NCBI GenBank assembly: GCA_030407315.1
Contig: JALQPE010001702.1
Location: forward strand, 116,177 to 180,176
Source: Asparagopsis taxiformis
Taxonomy: Eukaryota > Rhodophyta > Florideophyceae > Bonnemaisoniales > Bonnemaisoniaceae
Direction: 5' to 3'
DNA length: 64,000 bases
Position 1 is the stretch's first letter. Every line of letters begins with the position of its first letter. Under the pieces are notes generated by a model that worked only from the letters and a program-made list of their open reading frames with translations, did not search any database and was not told where the DNA came from. The position numbers were made by a program, and so were the translations under genes. Shown here in pieces: positions 31,326 through 43,292 of this stretch.

Positions 31326-31926
31326 AAAGCAAAGTCGGTCAAAGAATATCAGTCGGTGATGATGGCGGAGTGGAGCCTGCGGCGTCGACCGGACAGCTTT
31401 CTGCGTCCGCTTAAGTCTTGCTGTGCATACTCGAAATCATCGCCGGCAGTGAGATTGAGTATGGCCCAAGCCATGGTCTCTGATTCCCCGAACAATGAGA
31501 TCCGGATCGAGAACAACAAATATAAACATATAATCATATATATGAGAATCCATTTGCTTTCCTTACATGATCCGTGGCATATCCGCTGTAAAGCACATTC
31601 AGATTCCACGAAGTTCGGAAATAAAAAAGTTTATTATTACAAATGAATTAATTGAAAATTCATCTCCCAGGGCAGTCGTTCGTCCTTCCATGCACACGTT
31701 GCCAGCACGCAATGTGATGTAACAGTTGGAAATGATTGAACTCTCGGTTAAATTCCACCGTTGGGATGTCAGCTGGAGTGAGCACAAAACTACTACCCAC
31801 AAAACTACGAACGAACACGTTACATTCCAAGTCTCGAAAGCACCACAAAAATAAAATTGGTCGCATCTGGACGGCACAGTCTCCCCTGTTCAGCTCGCAA
31901 TCCTCCCTTTTGCGTCAAAACTCGAC

Positions 31927-34900
31927 ATGGAATGCAAGTATGAAGGGTGCTTCTACTACTGCGTAGATGCTTATGCGCTCGCGCTGCATGAGCGAACGTG
32001 TCGCTACCGTTTCAACCCCTCTCCCCAACATTTCAACAACGCTCGTGTCCCTGCCGTCACCCATGAGCCTGCTCGAAACGGCGACCATGATTCCCCGCAA
32101 CCCAGCTCCCCAGACCCAGAATCTGGTCGTGCTTCCTCCAGCGACTCACCCTGTGACGCTCCACTGCCACCAACCTCAACCCCCTCCCGCGCAGACCTCC
32201 TCGTGCAATCCCTCGCCGCCAGTCTCACAACCCTCGAGTACAAGGCCGGCGCTGGCCGCGTGAGCGAAGTCATCACCATCCTACAAGACCCCGCATTCTC
32301 CCTAGAAAAGTTCAACAGCGCCGTTCGCACCGTAGAAGAATGTCGCCACGTTACCGCTTCCATGGTCGAAACACATTTCCGCACCGAAGGTTACAAGAGC
32401 CACATCATTCCAGACAAAACTGGTAAGTACTCGGCACAGCTGTACCTCCGCGACCCAGTCGACATGCTCCGCAGGCAGTTAGCACTGGCTAACGACCAAA
32501 ATACTCTCTTCCACCCCTCCCCACAGACCGCCCCAGACGGCACCGCAATATTTTCTCATCCCCTACACACAGAATTCGCGAAAACGCTGCACCAGGTTAC
32601 TAGACAGCGCGTGCAGCTCTCGGAAGATCCACAGGTCGTATGGGCAGAGGAAACTGATCCCACCGCTTCCTCCTTTGCCGGCCTCCTCCAAGTGTACTCC
32701 GACAAGAGCAGCACAAGCCTCAAGAGCTCCGCAATCGTCGCATACCCCATACACGTCACACTGCTCAACTTCTCCGCCCCCCTCCGTCGCCACTGCATCC
32801 GTACCGGCCTCACCATCGTCGGGTATCTTCCGTACATTGTTAACCCTTCGTCCAACGCCTTGTTCGGTGATGAAATGCCGACAACCTCTAGTTCTGCTAG
32901 TCGCGCTCGCAAAATTGATATTCTTCATAAAGCACTCGAAAAAGTGTTTTCGTCCCTATCCACCGCGTTCTCTTCCGGGTTCCCCTGCACAGACTCCACT
33001 GCAACTGCCCGCCAATGCTTTCCCATCCTAGCCAATTATTGCTGCGACTTTCCAGAGGCCAAAGAGCTGTCATGCACTCGCAACAGCACTACCACCACAC
33101 ATCCCTGCCACCGCTGCTACATCCCCGCCACTCAACTTGAATCCAGCGCGCCACACCAGCCCCGCTCCCTCGATGATACACGCTCTGCACGCCAAGAGAG
33201 CGCTCAGGAGCATACAACTGCTCCGCTCGAAGCTCTCTCCCTCCTCGAACAACACTCTGTCCTCGAATCGACCGCTCTTTTACCCACCAACAGTCCCCTA
33301 GACCCCTACAACATTTTCTCCTTCGAGCCTCTGCACAATCTCCACCTCGGCATCTCAAAGCTCATCAAACAGTGCATTGTCCACCGCCTCAGCTCCCCAG
33401 ACCTCACCACCACCACTGCCTCCCATTCCGGGACACCTCGCACCTTCAAGAAGGTGAAAAAATCCATCCTCGCCGGCTCAAACAGCATTCTGTCCGCTAT
33501 CGAACGCGACTACTACATCACCGGTCTTCATGTCGACTTCTCCAAGGGTGAGAAGGGCACCAATTTGAACGGCCTCTTCACGGAGGACGGCATACGCGGC
33601 ATGCTCGCAGCCAAAGACTATCACCATGTCGACATGGTGTTCCCTTTCATCGCAGCATTCATTGACACATGCTGTGACGAAGTAGATACAGCCCCCCTCA
33701 CTTCCATCTGCACGCAATACTCTGACCTCGTCGCATGGGTCATGAAACGCGGTCGCATCAAGCACTGGACTGCCGCCGAACTAGAAAGCCTCCAAAACTC
33801 CATTTCCTATTTCAAACAATCAATGCTCTCCACCCTCGGCCCATTCCACACCACAGGTCTCAAAACTTTCAAGTTCCATCTTCTAGACCATCTTCCCGGT
33901 GACTTGCAGAGATATGGCGCCCTGGAACACATTGATGCAGGCCCCTACGAACACTCGCATCTTCTGTTCAAACAGAGTTATAGGAAAACCTCTCGAAGGC
34001 GCTCCACAGCCATGGAAGAGACTATTCGCCACATGGAATTCTCCTTGGCCACTCCAACTGGTCATACCCCATCGAACACATTGGGAAACGCACGCATGAT
34101 ATCGCCCACAGACGGTGCAGTACTCGTTCGCGACGGATTCACCGTTGCACTGCACGACTTTGCCTCCCTGCTGCCCGATGCAACCCTCCTCGTTGCAGAT
34201 ATCGACGGACAGCCCGATCCTGCCACTCTTTTGCCTCTGCACAACTCCTCGTTCCCGTCTGGCACCATAACGCTATTCCAGCAACTCGGTGACACAGCTG
34301 CACAAGCGTTCCTCACCCTCGCTAGACTGCGCGCCACGGCAGAAGGCCCTCCAATACATGACATGGACATTTCCGTCACCGTGGTAAAGTCCGCCTACGT
34401 CATGGGAGGGTACGTCCCAGATGCCGACGACTTTGACCCGCACAGTGGCATGCTTCGCCCCACAAACGTGTCGAGGCACAAGCAGCAGCGCGTCTTTGCA
34501 ACTTCATCATTCGGCCCCGCAAAGAGATCGCAGTACTCCTTTGTCGTCATCTCCGGAACTGCCGATGACTACAGAACCATATGGGTAGGGCGCGTCCTGG
34601 CACTGGTACGCCTGCAGTCTCCAAACCTGTTTCAACCTGTAGAACTCGCTTTCGTTCAGTATATGACCTGCTTTGCCCCAAAAACCGCTGTGGAAAAATC
34701 ACTTGGGTGCATTTGTTTAAAGTGGTCCACATGGGACCCGGACAACGGATCCGTTGACAGCAATGACACTGCATCCCACAGTGCAGGTGGTCCTTGGTTT
34801 GACCTCATTCCTGCATCTACTATATCTGGCACCGTGCACATCGTACGAAGTAACTTTCCAGTCAAGCCATTTACGAAACAAATGCACTGGTCGGACCACC

Positions 34901-34968
34901 GTTTCTATCTCAACCGCTTCTACACCAACACTGATTACCAGTTCACAGATGATAATGAAGAAGAATAA
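31927..34968 (+). CDS. Plavaka/CACTA-like transposase with N-terminal C2HC finger
   Basis: A single open frame of 1013 aa. Residues 3-25 form a C-x4-C-x12-H-x3-C finger. A long Ser/Pro linker follows. Around residue 370 is NYCCDFPEAKELSC and then PCHRCYI, like the D-x-P-E and C-x-x-C block of Plavaka-type transposases. Around 465 is FEPLHNLHLGISKLIK, which parallels the D-x-M-H-x-x-x-L-G motif of tnp2-type transposases, with Glu in place of Asp. Around 650 is KFHLLDHLPGDLQRYG followed by AGPYEHSHLLFKQSYRKTS, the RNase H-fold region that carries the last acid. The C-terminal 200 residues look like an added beta-rich domain ending in an acidic tail. The frame is undamaged. Its stop is 77 bases from that of the next, opposing gene. 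Confidence 0.55.
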   Translation: MECKYEGCFYYCVDAYALALHERTCRYRFNPSPQHFNNARVPAVTHEPARNGDHDSPQPSSPDPESGRASSSDSPCDAPLPPTSTPSRADLLVQSLAASLTTLEYKAGAGRVSEVITILQDPAFSLEKFNSAVRTVEECRHVTASMVETHFRTEGYKSHIIPDKTGKYSAQLYLRDPVDMLRRQLALANDQNTLFHPSPQTAPDGTAIFSHPLHTEFAKTLHQVTRQRVQLSEDPQVVWAEETDPTASSFAGLLQVYSDKSSTSLKSSAIVAYPIHVTLLNFSAPLRRHCIRTGLTIVGYLPYIVNPSSNALFGDEMPTTSSSASRARKIDILHKALEKVFSSLSTAFSSGFPCTDSTATARQCFPILANYCCDFPEAKELSCTRNSTTTTHPCHRCYIPATQLESSAPHQPRSLDDTRSARQESAQEHTTAPLEALSLLEQHSVLESTALLPTNSPLDPYNIFSFEPLHNLHLGISKLIKQCIVHRLSSPDLTTTTASHSGTPRTFKKVKKSILAGSNSILSAIERDYYITGLHVDFSKGEKGTNLNGLFTEDGIRGMLAAKDYHHVDMVFPFIAAFIDTCCDEVDTAPLTSICTQYSDLVAWVMKRGRIKHWTAAELESLQNSISYFKQSMLSTLGPFHTTGLKTFKFHLLDHLPGDLQRYGALEHIDAGPYEHSHLLFKQSYRKTSRRRSTAMEETIRHMEFSLATPTGHTPSNTLGNARMISPTDGAVLVRDGFTVALHDFASLLPDATLLVADIDGQPDPATLLPLHNSSFPSGTITLFQQLGDTAAQAFLTLARLRATAEGPPIHDMDISVTVVKSAYVMGGYVPDADDFDPHSGMLRPTNVSRHKQQRVFATSSFGPAKRSQYSFVVISGTADDYRTIWVGRVLALVRLQSPNLFQPVELAFVQYMTCFAPKTAVEKSLGCICLKWSTWDPDNGSVDSNDTASHSAGGPWFDLIPASTISGTVHIVRSNFPVKPFTKQMHWSDHRFYLNRFYTNTDYQFTDDNEEE

Positions 34969-35045
34969 ATCTAAATCGCAGCACTCTATTGATAATGTAC
35001 TACATGATAAGCCTTCTAGTCAACGTCACATTTACTGCACTAATT

Positions 35046-37330
35046 TCAACCATCCTCCATTACGCCAAAACCGTTATCAGCAGTGGCTGCATGGCGCCGC
35101 TCCATGCCCCCATACTGTGGGGCATTGATTTCGACATTCAGGTTTGCACTCAGGTGTCCAGCATATGGGTCAACGACGAAAAGTTCTGCGCCAATTAGTC
35201 CTTGCGCAATCACACAATCCATTACAGCACCGAGGTTTGACGTAATATGCGATTGAATCCAATCCTCGGACACTAGAACAAGTGATGAGCAGCGGTTTAC
35301 ATCATCAACGACATGAACAATTCCAGACCCCTCTCCGCTTTGCCACACTTCAACAGCCTCTCTCGTCACAGTACGGCTTGCAAACACATGCCGTGACTGT
35401 GCACTAGTCCGCTGTTCGCTCTCGACAACGTCCGTTTCTTCCCTTGCTTGCGAGCCTTGGAGACAAGACATGCAGTACACCACCATACCAACTAATTGCT
35501 GAAAAGCTACCCCCACATATTGACTGTACCGCCTTGTAAACTCCTTCTGCCGTGCACCTCCTTTCCCCTTCGGTTCATCCAAACACTCCACAGTAGTCAC
35601 TAGCCAAGCATCCAGGCGCGCCAGCGTTAGTATGCTCGTCTCTATGTCCATTACTTGTTCTGGTCGTATCGAATAACCCCTGAAGATGTCCAGCACATTC
35701 ACAGCTACTCGGTTGTTAAACCATGCATCACCATTCACTTCCATTTCGAAGCTGTCAGGAACCATGCCTTTGCTGTATCGCAGCTCTGAGAACGGTGCCG
35801 TTCGCCACCTCCCCATATCCAAATCACCGTTGCTTTCCCGTTTCAAAAGCTTCTCAGACGCTTCGCGCTTTTGATCCTCTCGCTCGTCCATCTCAGCTCG
35901 CGTCGTCAGCATCGTGCATCTAGACATTAATTTCGTGTACCCCAGCGAACCGAACAATCTGTCCCTCGCATTACGCTTCCGTGCACTCATCACGTCGGAC
36001 AGTTTCTGCGTCACCTTCACTTTCAATTCCTTGCTCCCCGCCACAGCCTCTTGACAGCACACACGCTGCTCCTCATCGGAAAACACATCACACCACGGAC
36101 TTTGACGCAGTACGTGTCGCACCAAGTCATTCAGCAGATCACTCTCGTCCCTGTACGAAGGTGTATACCACTGCAGATTCTTGATGATATAGCCCGGAGG
36201 GGTAGCAATATATCCTACACCGTTTTCGCTCCAAAGTGTCCCTTCTACCGGCTCTACCTCGATGGTACGTCCAGTCCAACGTCTCTGCGTTTGTTCCGCT
36301 ATAGGGTCCAGCTCCATAGTCTCGTTCTTGCACCACTTTGTCAGGTTTTCCTCAACCGCCCTAAGAACTCCAAGGTATTTCACAGGAATGGCTTTCTGTA
36401 TTTTCGACTTACCGCCACCGTGATCACTGATTCTACCTGTTCTCGCAATTGCAGTAAGGCTGGCATTTTCCGCCTGCAGAGTCTTCACCTTAGCCTCCAA
36501 CGCAACTATCTCCGTGGTGAGCGCCTTGTTTGCTATGTCCTGGCTAAACACTTTTTTTCCAGCTCCGCGATCTTCTTCTTCTGCGCATTGATGCGACTCG
36601 CCATTAAATCGATGGATTCCGGCGGATGCAACCTCTCTGCCCTCACCGTCCCCCCATCTCCCACGCTATCGGGAATATGATGTCCTCCATCGGCAATAGC
36701 CTGACGTCGCGGGGGCGTTACGCGCATATTTGGCACCAATGACAGTCTGTTGTGACGAGGCCCGCACTCCGGCTGCTCTCTCCCCTCAGTACCACCTGAC
36801 CGCCGATGATAGTTGGCATCCTGTGAACGTTGCTCAGAAACAACATCCCTTGCCGCTATCCTCGGGTCCCTGACTGCATTACCTGCTGGGGCTGATGTAC
36901 TCGGCATAGTTGGCGCAGTGGGGGTCACAGCCTCCAGTGTCTCGCGAACCCCCGGCTGGGACTCCGTCTGCAGCACCTCCGCATCTGCCAACCCGGGAGG
37001 AACTACCTTTGCCATAGCACTCTGCCGCAATTCCAACATGTTTTGAGCCACTATCATGTCATCATCATGATGTTCACTGTCCCTGCGAGCACGCTTGCCT
37101 CGGTCAAGCCCCATCTCTCTCCGCGCCGTTCCTCCTTCCTCACTTTCTCGCTGCGGATCCCCAGTTCTGCGCCGGTCCGTCTTGCGACTACCGGACCGCG
37201 GTTCAATGCTGCCGGTAGGCCCAGACCGCTTCTTCGCACGGGATTGTCGGGCACTCGATACAGCAGCTGCTGACCGGTTTTTCTGGAGGCCCGGAGGCTT
37301 TGGAGCTTTCTTCGCAATACGCGGCGGCAT
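35046..37330 (-). CDS. Coiled-coil protein of unknown function, one frame change at a slippery heptamer
   Basis: Two overlapping frames act as one gene. The upstream frame (37330 to 36533, 265 aa) is Arg/Ser/Pro-rich and ends in a coiled coil (INAQKKKIAELEKK). The downstream frame (from about 36551 to 35046, about 500 aa) continues the coiled coil (LTTEIVALEAKVKTLQAENA), then a conserved-looking globular part with RYSKGMVPDSFEMEVNGDAW and IRPEQVMDIETSILTLARLD. At the crossing the coding strand reads GG AAAAAAA GTG. The heptamer A_AAA_AAG (36557-36551) is in exact phase for -1 slippage, and the zero frame stops six codons later. A lost A would look the same. I recognise no family. It lies between the transposase and methyltransferase genes of the giant element and may be an accessory DNA-binding protein. 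Confidence 0.55.
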
Positions 37331-37550
37331 AATGAAGCCTTCCCGGAAGCGATGGAACGATTGAGTTGCACGAGATACAAAAAAGATTGCTGTATAGTGT
37401 CGGTAACCACAACGGTCTGCGATGAACGTTCAGGTCAGGTCAAGTACCGGAGAATACGCCAACAGCCCAGATTGTATACGGTAGGCAGTCATCAACAGTA
37501 TTTAATGAGGTACAATTACAGCTGTCGAGCTAGGCCGCGAGCACCCCTAT

Positions 37551-37758
37551 GTCCGGAAGACGTCCTGATTTGAATTAAAATTTGGGCTATTCTCAAAAAC
37601 ATGCACATGTGAACATGTTTTTGAGATGGGGGTGTGCCGTACGGCACAATCGACCCGCTGAAATCGATGTTTTTTGCAATATTTTTTTCTGCCCTGAATT
37701 GTAGAATTTCTGGGCTGGACAGCAATGCAACTGAGCTGGACATCCACCGGGCGTCCAT
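37551..37758 (-). repeat. Palindrome-rich MITE, copy A
   Basis: An inverted copy with the complete far end (GTCCGGAAGACGTCCTGATT). Internal landmarks of the family are GTGCCGTACGGCAC and the hairpin CTCAAAAACATG...CATGTTTTTGAG. It sits downstream of the methyltransferase-SET gene. Confidence 0.85.
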
Positions 37759-37990
37759 TTCAACTTGGTCTTGTATTTTGCATCTGCACGCATAACAGCA
37801 ACCAAGCAGTCAGGTTCACTGCTCGGACGAAGTGCACCTAGAGTGTGAACGATTGGTTTTTGACAGGCGAGTACTGCTCAATAGGTTTCACCCTGGACTA
37901 ATGGTGGCTGGACATGCTGCATTATATGATATACTTCAACTCTGGAACGTAGCTTTATTTGTAGTCGAAATGAAAACATCTTTCGTGACC

Positions 37991-40900
37991 CTAATTCCAT
38001 GCTCTAAACGCTGTCCCATAATGAACGTAGAGCTCCTGCCCCGGACGGATATCGCGGATTGCACGTACTACAATGATCTTCGGATTTTCTAGGTCCTTCG
38101 CCTTGAGCTTCTTCCCCGTCGAACCGCTGCTGTAGTTCTCGACAAACTCGACGTTGGCCATCCGCCTGGTGTCTTCCGCCGGAGTGTCCTCACCTCGCAA
38201 ATACCGCGGGTCGTTGATGAACTGCGCCGAACAGAACGGAGCCGGAACAATCCAAATTGGATGCTCGATGTTTTCGTCGTCCTCCGCTGTTGCATACAGC
38301 TTGATGGCATACATCAAGAATGTTTCCTTCGTTATCGCCATGTGACCCTCTCCGTACGCGAACCTCATCGACTCCTTGCTCATATCAGAGTACACAACAG
38401 TTCCGTAGTATGCACATACTTCGTCGCCAACATTAAATGTCTGTTCAGCGAAGAGCCCTCTTCCTGCATTTGGATGCTTAATCAGCGATGGTCGAACGCT
38501 CAATTTTTTCGCAACACAATCGTGTGCCCGCATCACGCGAGGGTTTTCAGTTTGCAACCAGCGGCGCAGGGAAGGTGGCCAATAATGTACCGGTTTTTCC
38601 ATGTGCTCGTGCGACGCAATCGACTCTGGGCACAGCTGCCAGAGGTACTGCCGAATATATTTCGGGAACCTCTGGTACAGGGGAAGGCCAGGTGGGGGTT
38701 CGATGATCCTGCGTTCCCTCTGCGTACGCATCGTGACAGAGGGGGACGCCAAGAACTTCTCAGCACTCTGTTTCGCTTCTGTCGTGACCCTCATGTCAGT
38801 GTTGTTTGAAAGAATTACACGTGACATGACTGCACACAGCTTTGGAAGCGATCGTGCCACACACAATTTGTCCATGTCACTGCCGACGAAAACACGGTGC
38901 TCAGGCAAGCTCATAGCTGCTTTTCCCGTTGCGAAAGTGCCAGAGAATGGATCGACAACAATATCACCAGGCTGTGAATGCTGGCTGATCAACTCCATCA
39001 TGAGAGCGACGCTCTTCTGCTCTGCACGAACTCTGACCGTAGCACCGGTTGTGCTCCTTGTTCGCCACACCATCTCATTCGAATCGATGGCGGGCATATT
39101 GATGGTGACGTTGCACCACGCCGGGTACGTGCCGTCCATGTATCCGTGGTTCCTATAGGCCACCATCTCGCTTCCAGTCTTGAACGGAACACCTCGCTTC
39201 CAGAAGTGGATAGCGACCTCTGCCATGTTCATGCGTTGGTACCTCTTCCGCCCCGGCATTTGATAGAGGTGCCCAGGTAGTCGGACAAACAACAGAGGTA
39301 CCTCGTCAACGAAGAAAACTGAATTCCGAACGACGTCCTCCTCCTCTCTCCTCGTCCTCCTCCTCCTCATCCGCACTTTCTTCGCCACTGTGCTGCGATG
39401 CTTCGGAGTCCGAATTCATGGACGTAACCTCTTCTTCATCCGACCCGTCATCACTGGCAGCAGCATCGGTTGGGCCTTCTGACTGCGGTCCTTTGTACGT
39501 TTCCAAGTAATGGAACCATTCGTAGAACTGCAAAACGGAGCAGAACACGATGCCGTGGCCACCGGGGCGCAACAGCTCGTCAAACACTTCGATGCTAGCC
39601 TGCATATCTTCTGCAGTTAGCCTGTCGTACGAAGAGTTGGAATCGTTCCTCTTACGACGAACATTGTAGGGCGGATCAGTCAGAATGAGCTGAACGTTGC
39701 CCGTGATGGGCACGTGTTCTCGGCTCTCGTCGGCACTGACCAAATCTTCGAAAGGGACGTCGTACACCCGGCAATACTGACTCATTTTCGAAAGAAAGTC
39801 CTTTGCGAGAGCCTGCCCTTCACTTTCCTGCTCTTCTGTCGCATGGGGTGACGGTGACGGGGGAGACGGCCCTTGGGCAGTAAGACTGGTCCTCCCAGGT
39901 CCAAGTTGAAGCCTGGTTGTGTGTCTTGTCGACGGAACCAAACCTCTCCCTCCTGTGTTGCGACGAGTGGGAGTGTCATCAACCGGCTTGGGGACCTTTT
40001 CTGCGTCCGCGGCTTGTGGTGCCGGGCGGAGGACAGCCATAACGTCTTCGTCGAGGGTGTCAAAGTACGCTGGCAGCTTGTCCGGATTTCCGCTTGACAA
40101 GTATATTTCCAGCGCCCCCCAGCGGTCGGACTCCGGCCAGGTGTACAGGTCCGGGTTGACGATAAGAAACTGCAACCGGTCGAAGAACTTCCTCACAAGG
40201 TCCCTAAATGCACTGTGCTGCGCACTGGTTCTTGTCTCTACTTTTCCACCATATCCATCAGGATGAGATAGGGGAGCTTTGTCGTGGTAGAGATCTAGCT
40301 TCTGCTCCATCGGTGCGAATAGACCTTCATCGAGCACGTCAAACCAATGCTCACTGCTGTCGAAAATGATGTACGGCGCCATCAACTCTTCGAAGCTGGA
40401 AAACTTTGCGGCGAAGGCCACATCGGTCCAAGCATGGTATAAAACTTGAACCACGTAACAAGCTCGATTAGTGCTTTTCCGATGGGCTGGGACGCGTGCG
40501 GCTTCGTTCCCCTCTTCGGCCGCGTCGCCTATTCGGCGACGCGGCAGGTTCTTGTTGTGATTTCGGATGATAGACAACGCTTGGAAATACATCAATACCT
40601 CGAACGTTTCCGGTGGAGCAAGAACGAAGGCGCTTGGTTCCCCGCGCTGCGGCGCCTGTAGTGGCGAAGGAAGCATGTTACATCCAATAAGGAAGGTCTG
40701 CGGCACGATCCCAGAAAGGATGCAGTGCTCAACCCATTGCCCGATACGCTCATCCTGTCTTGAAAACTCGGCAATCGGTAATGCCAGACGAACAATCTGC
40801 TTGGCTCGCTCAACGTTCATCTCTGCCATGACGATTTCGGCAACATCCGCCTCGACTCCAGCATTCTTCGAACGACCGCTGAAGGCCATGCTGAGTCGAC

Positions 40901-41195
40901 CTTGCAGCGCCGCAAATTGTTCTTCCGTGCCCTGCGCAACCCAAGCGCCAAGGTCCGCGTATGTGAAACCTCCCGGCTTGTCCGTCAAGTCTGCGAAACT
41001 TGAGTGGGCGAATAAATCCAGCAAGAGGCGGAGGAAGTCTTTGCCAGCGAGAGTAGTTTCGCGGGCGGCGCGACCTACGTTTCGACGTGTACCCATGTCA
41101 CTAGAATCCTCCCAAGGGCTAGCGGGTTCGCGCAGAATTGGCACGGTTGCGTCGTCAACGATCGGATTGCTGTTGCGCCTGCGCTTATTCGTCAT
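37991..41195 (-). CDS. DNA amino-methyltransferase fused to a SET domain, one frame change
   Basis: The first frame (41195 to 39306, 629 aa) holds an uncharacterised helical N-terminus and, near its end, LILTDPPYNVRRKR (DPPY at 39666-39677) followed by ELLRPGGHGIVFCS. The second frame (39388 to 37991) continues with DIVVDPFSGTFATGKAAM and FVGSDMDKLCVARS, the AdoMet-binding motif. DPPY-before-FSG is the order of N4-cytosine/N6-adenine methyltransferases of the PF01555 type. After a linker comes a SET domain: HPNAGRGLFAEQTF, FINDPRYL, ANVEF and RPGQELYVHYG, typical of lysine methyltransferases. The frames cross in a GAGGAGGAG tract, where skipping one base (+1) or an indel joins them. The combination suggests one protein marking both DNA and histones. 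The frame change may mean decay. Confidence 0.7.
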
Positions 41196-41520
41196 AATGG
41201 AATGAGTGGAAATTCGGTACAGGATGGCGACCGCTCGGCGAGACAGTCAAATTTGACGACGTATCTCGTGACGTTTGCACTCTTTCGTGAGGAACACTGG
41301 TTGATATCGAACGGAACAGAGTATACGGGTACACAGCACTGGAAAGGTCTTGAAACCCGTAACCGGTGTAGGTAATAAGTTGTGACGGATACGTGGTAGA
41401 GAAAAATTTTAAAAAGATTGTGATTCCCTGTCTTTGAGTGTTGTACTGCACGGCCGCCATGGCGGCTGTGACTGCAGTCACATAGGTTGTCACAGGTGCA
41501 TCACGCTTACCAGGTGAGCG

Positions 41521-41727
41521 ACATCCGGACGGCCACTGGACATGGGGATGTCCAGCTCAGATGCATTGCTGGCCAGCCCAGAAATTCTAATATTTCGGGC
41601 AGAAAAAATATTGCAAAAAACATCGATTTCGGCGGTCGATTGTGCCGTACGGCACATCCCCATCTCAAAAACATGTTCACATGTGCATGTTTTTGAGAAT
41701 AGCCCAAATTTTAATTCAAATCAGGAT
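41521..41727 (+). repeat. Palindrome-rich MITE, copy B
   Basis: It lies upstream of the methyltransferase-SET gene and is inverted relative to copy A, so A and B bracket that gene. All internal landmarks are present. Confidence 0.85.
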
Positions 41728-43087
41728 GCAGATATTCGTCTTCTAGCATTGTCAGAACACATTCGTATAACCACATTTGGAGAACCTGAGCCCAGAGCTA
41801 TCGGTTTTGGCGGGAGCTAAGCCATATCTCATATAATCAGTAACTACTTCCCGCCAGCTGAGTGGTGGAACCCCTGCTATTTCTACCAACGAGACATACG
41901 GGGTGTCAACTCGGCAATCGTATATGATTTGGGTGCTAAATTTATTCAAGAGACGAATGGGCTTCGAAAAGGAGCCCAACTACGTCTACTTGTGATCCAT
42001 GGGTATAGGACTATTCTATTCTTCTCCAGGCTTCCACCGTAGCCGCCTCCTCCGCCTCCGTTAATGGAAAGAATATCCGAACCGCACCTCAACATGTTCT
42101 TCATGTGATCCATGGGTACTGACATCTCACATGCTCTCCAGGCTTCCACCGTAGCCGCCTCCTCCGCCTCCGTTAATGGCAACAATATCCAAACTGGACC
42201 TCTACATGTTTTTCTTGTGATCCATGGGTACTGACATCTCACATGTTCTCCAGGCTTCCTCCAAAGCCGCCACCTCCACCTCCGTTAATGGAAAGAATAC
42301 CTGAACCGCAGGCTTCCTCCATAGCCGCCTCCACCTCCGTTAATGGCAAAAACATCTCACCGGGCTGAAAACGGACGGACGACATTGGGTTCGTTCCGCT
42401 GCGTAGACGTTTAGAATCTTGTTAGAAAAAAGTAAACGAAAGAGAATGACATCTCATCTCTGTCGCAATATGTTCCATTTTCAAGTTCTCGGGTTCCACA
42501 CCCATCAAGGCCTGGATCGAACCCTCTTCGATGGATAGGACAAATAGTGGAAGGCTTTTAAGCCTGTGACCAAGCGGCTATTGATTGGTTGGAGGAAGGA
42601 AATTACAGAGGAAATTTAGCTGAGTACGGTGCTCGCGATAGCTGTTAGGTTAAAGTCAAATATGTGTTTCGATTATTTTTCGTACGAAAATGTCTTGCAA
42701 AAGACGATGCTTTGTCGTTCTCCTGGAGGGAGTCCGTTGCATTGCACTCAATTCGAGAGCATCGTCATGAAGGAGAGGATTCTTTCTGCTTGTTAGAATC
42801 GGTTTAGAGCACATAGCTAATGCATTACTGGCCAGCCCAGAAATTGTAGAATTTCGGGCAGCAAAAATATTGTAAAAAACCTTGATTTGGGCGGCCGATT
42901 GTGCCGTACGGCACACCCCCATCTCAAAAACATGTTCACATGTGCATGTTTTTGAGAATAGCCCAAATTTTAATTCAAATCAGGGTGTCTAATTTGGCCA
43001 CAACGGCCCCAGGAACCGGCCGCCGCCCCGAGCGGGGTCATCACTGGCTTCTGTAAGCACTAACTGTGAGGCTAAATGGCGCCGGAA
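41546..43087 (+). repeat. 1.5-kb direct repeat, unit 1
   Basis: It matches 43304-44880 in the same orientation with offsets of 1759-1794. It includes MITE copies B and C and a run of about 100-bp subrepeats (about 42030-42345) whose minus strand reads as Gly/Tyr-rich peptide (SINGGGGGGYGGSLE). There is no credible gene. Confidence 0.8.
42810..42989 (+). repeat. Palindrome-rich MITE, copy C
   Basis: This copy lacks the outer GGACGTCC end but keeps both palindromes and the ATTTTAATTCAAATCAGG end. Confidence 0.8.
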
Positions 43088-43292
43088 GATGGGTCGATTG
43101 CAGGCTTCAAGCCTAAGTTATGCTAGGGAGAAATCTTCTTCCGTGTTTCATCATGGTCCCGCCTTACTCCCTCAACACAAACACTACTCACCCATCACGT
43201 TACTCATATTCCGTGCACTTTATATTAGTAGTGAACCCGCCTGCTTAGTTGCTGCAATGCGTGGATGTAGGCAGCACACGACCAACCTGAAA

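Larger units (their letters stand above)
29900..31926. other. Non-coding left arm of giant element
   Basis: C/A-rich, G-poor on the + strand, without conserved coding. It is largely made of the tandem repeats annotated separately. A small minus-strand open frame (31349-31609) has no recognised domain. Confidence 0.45.

Noticed and set aside
31349..31609. 86-codon minus-strand frame in the left arm
   Set aside because: Could be a small exon but no partner exon or domain was found.
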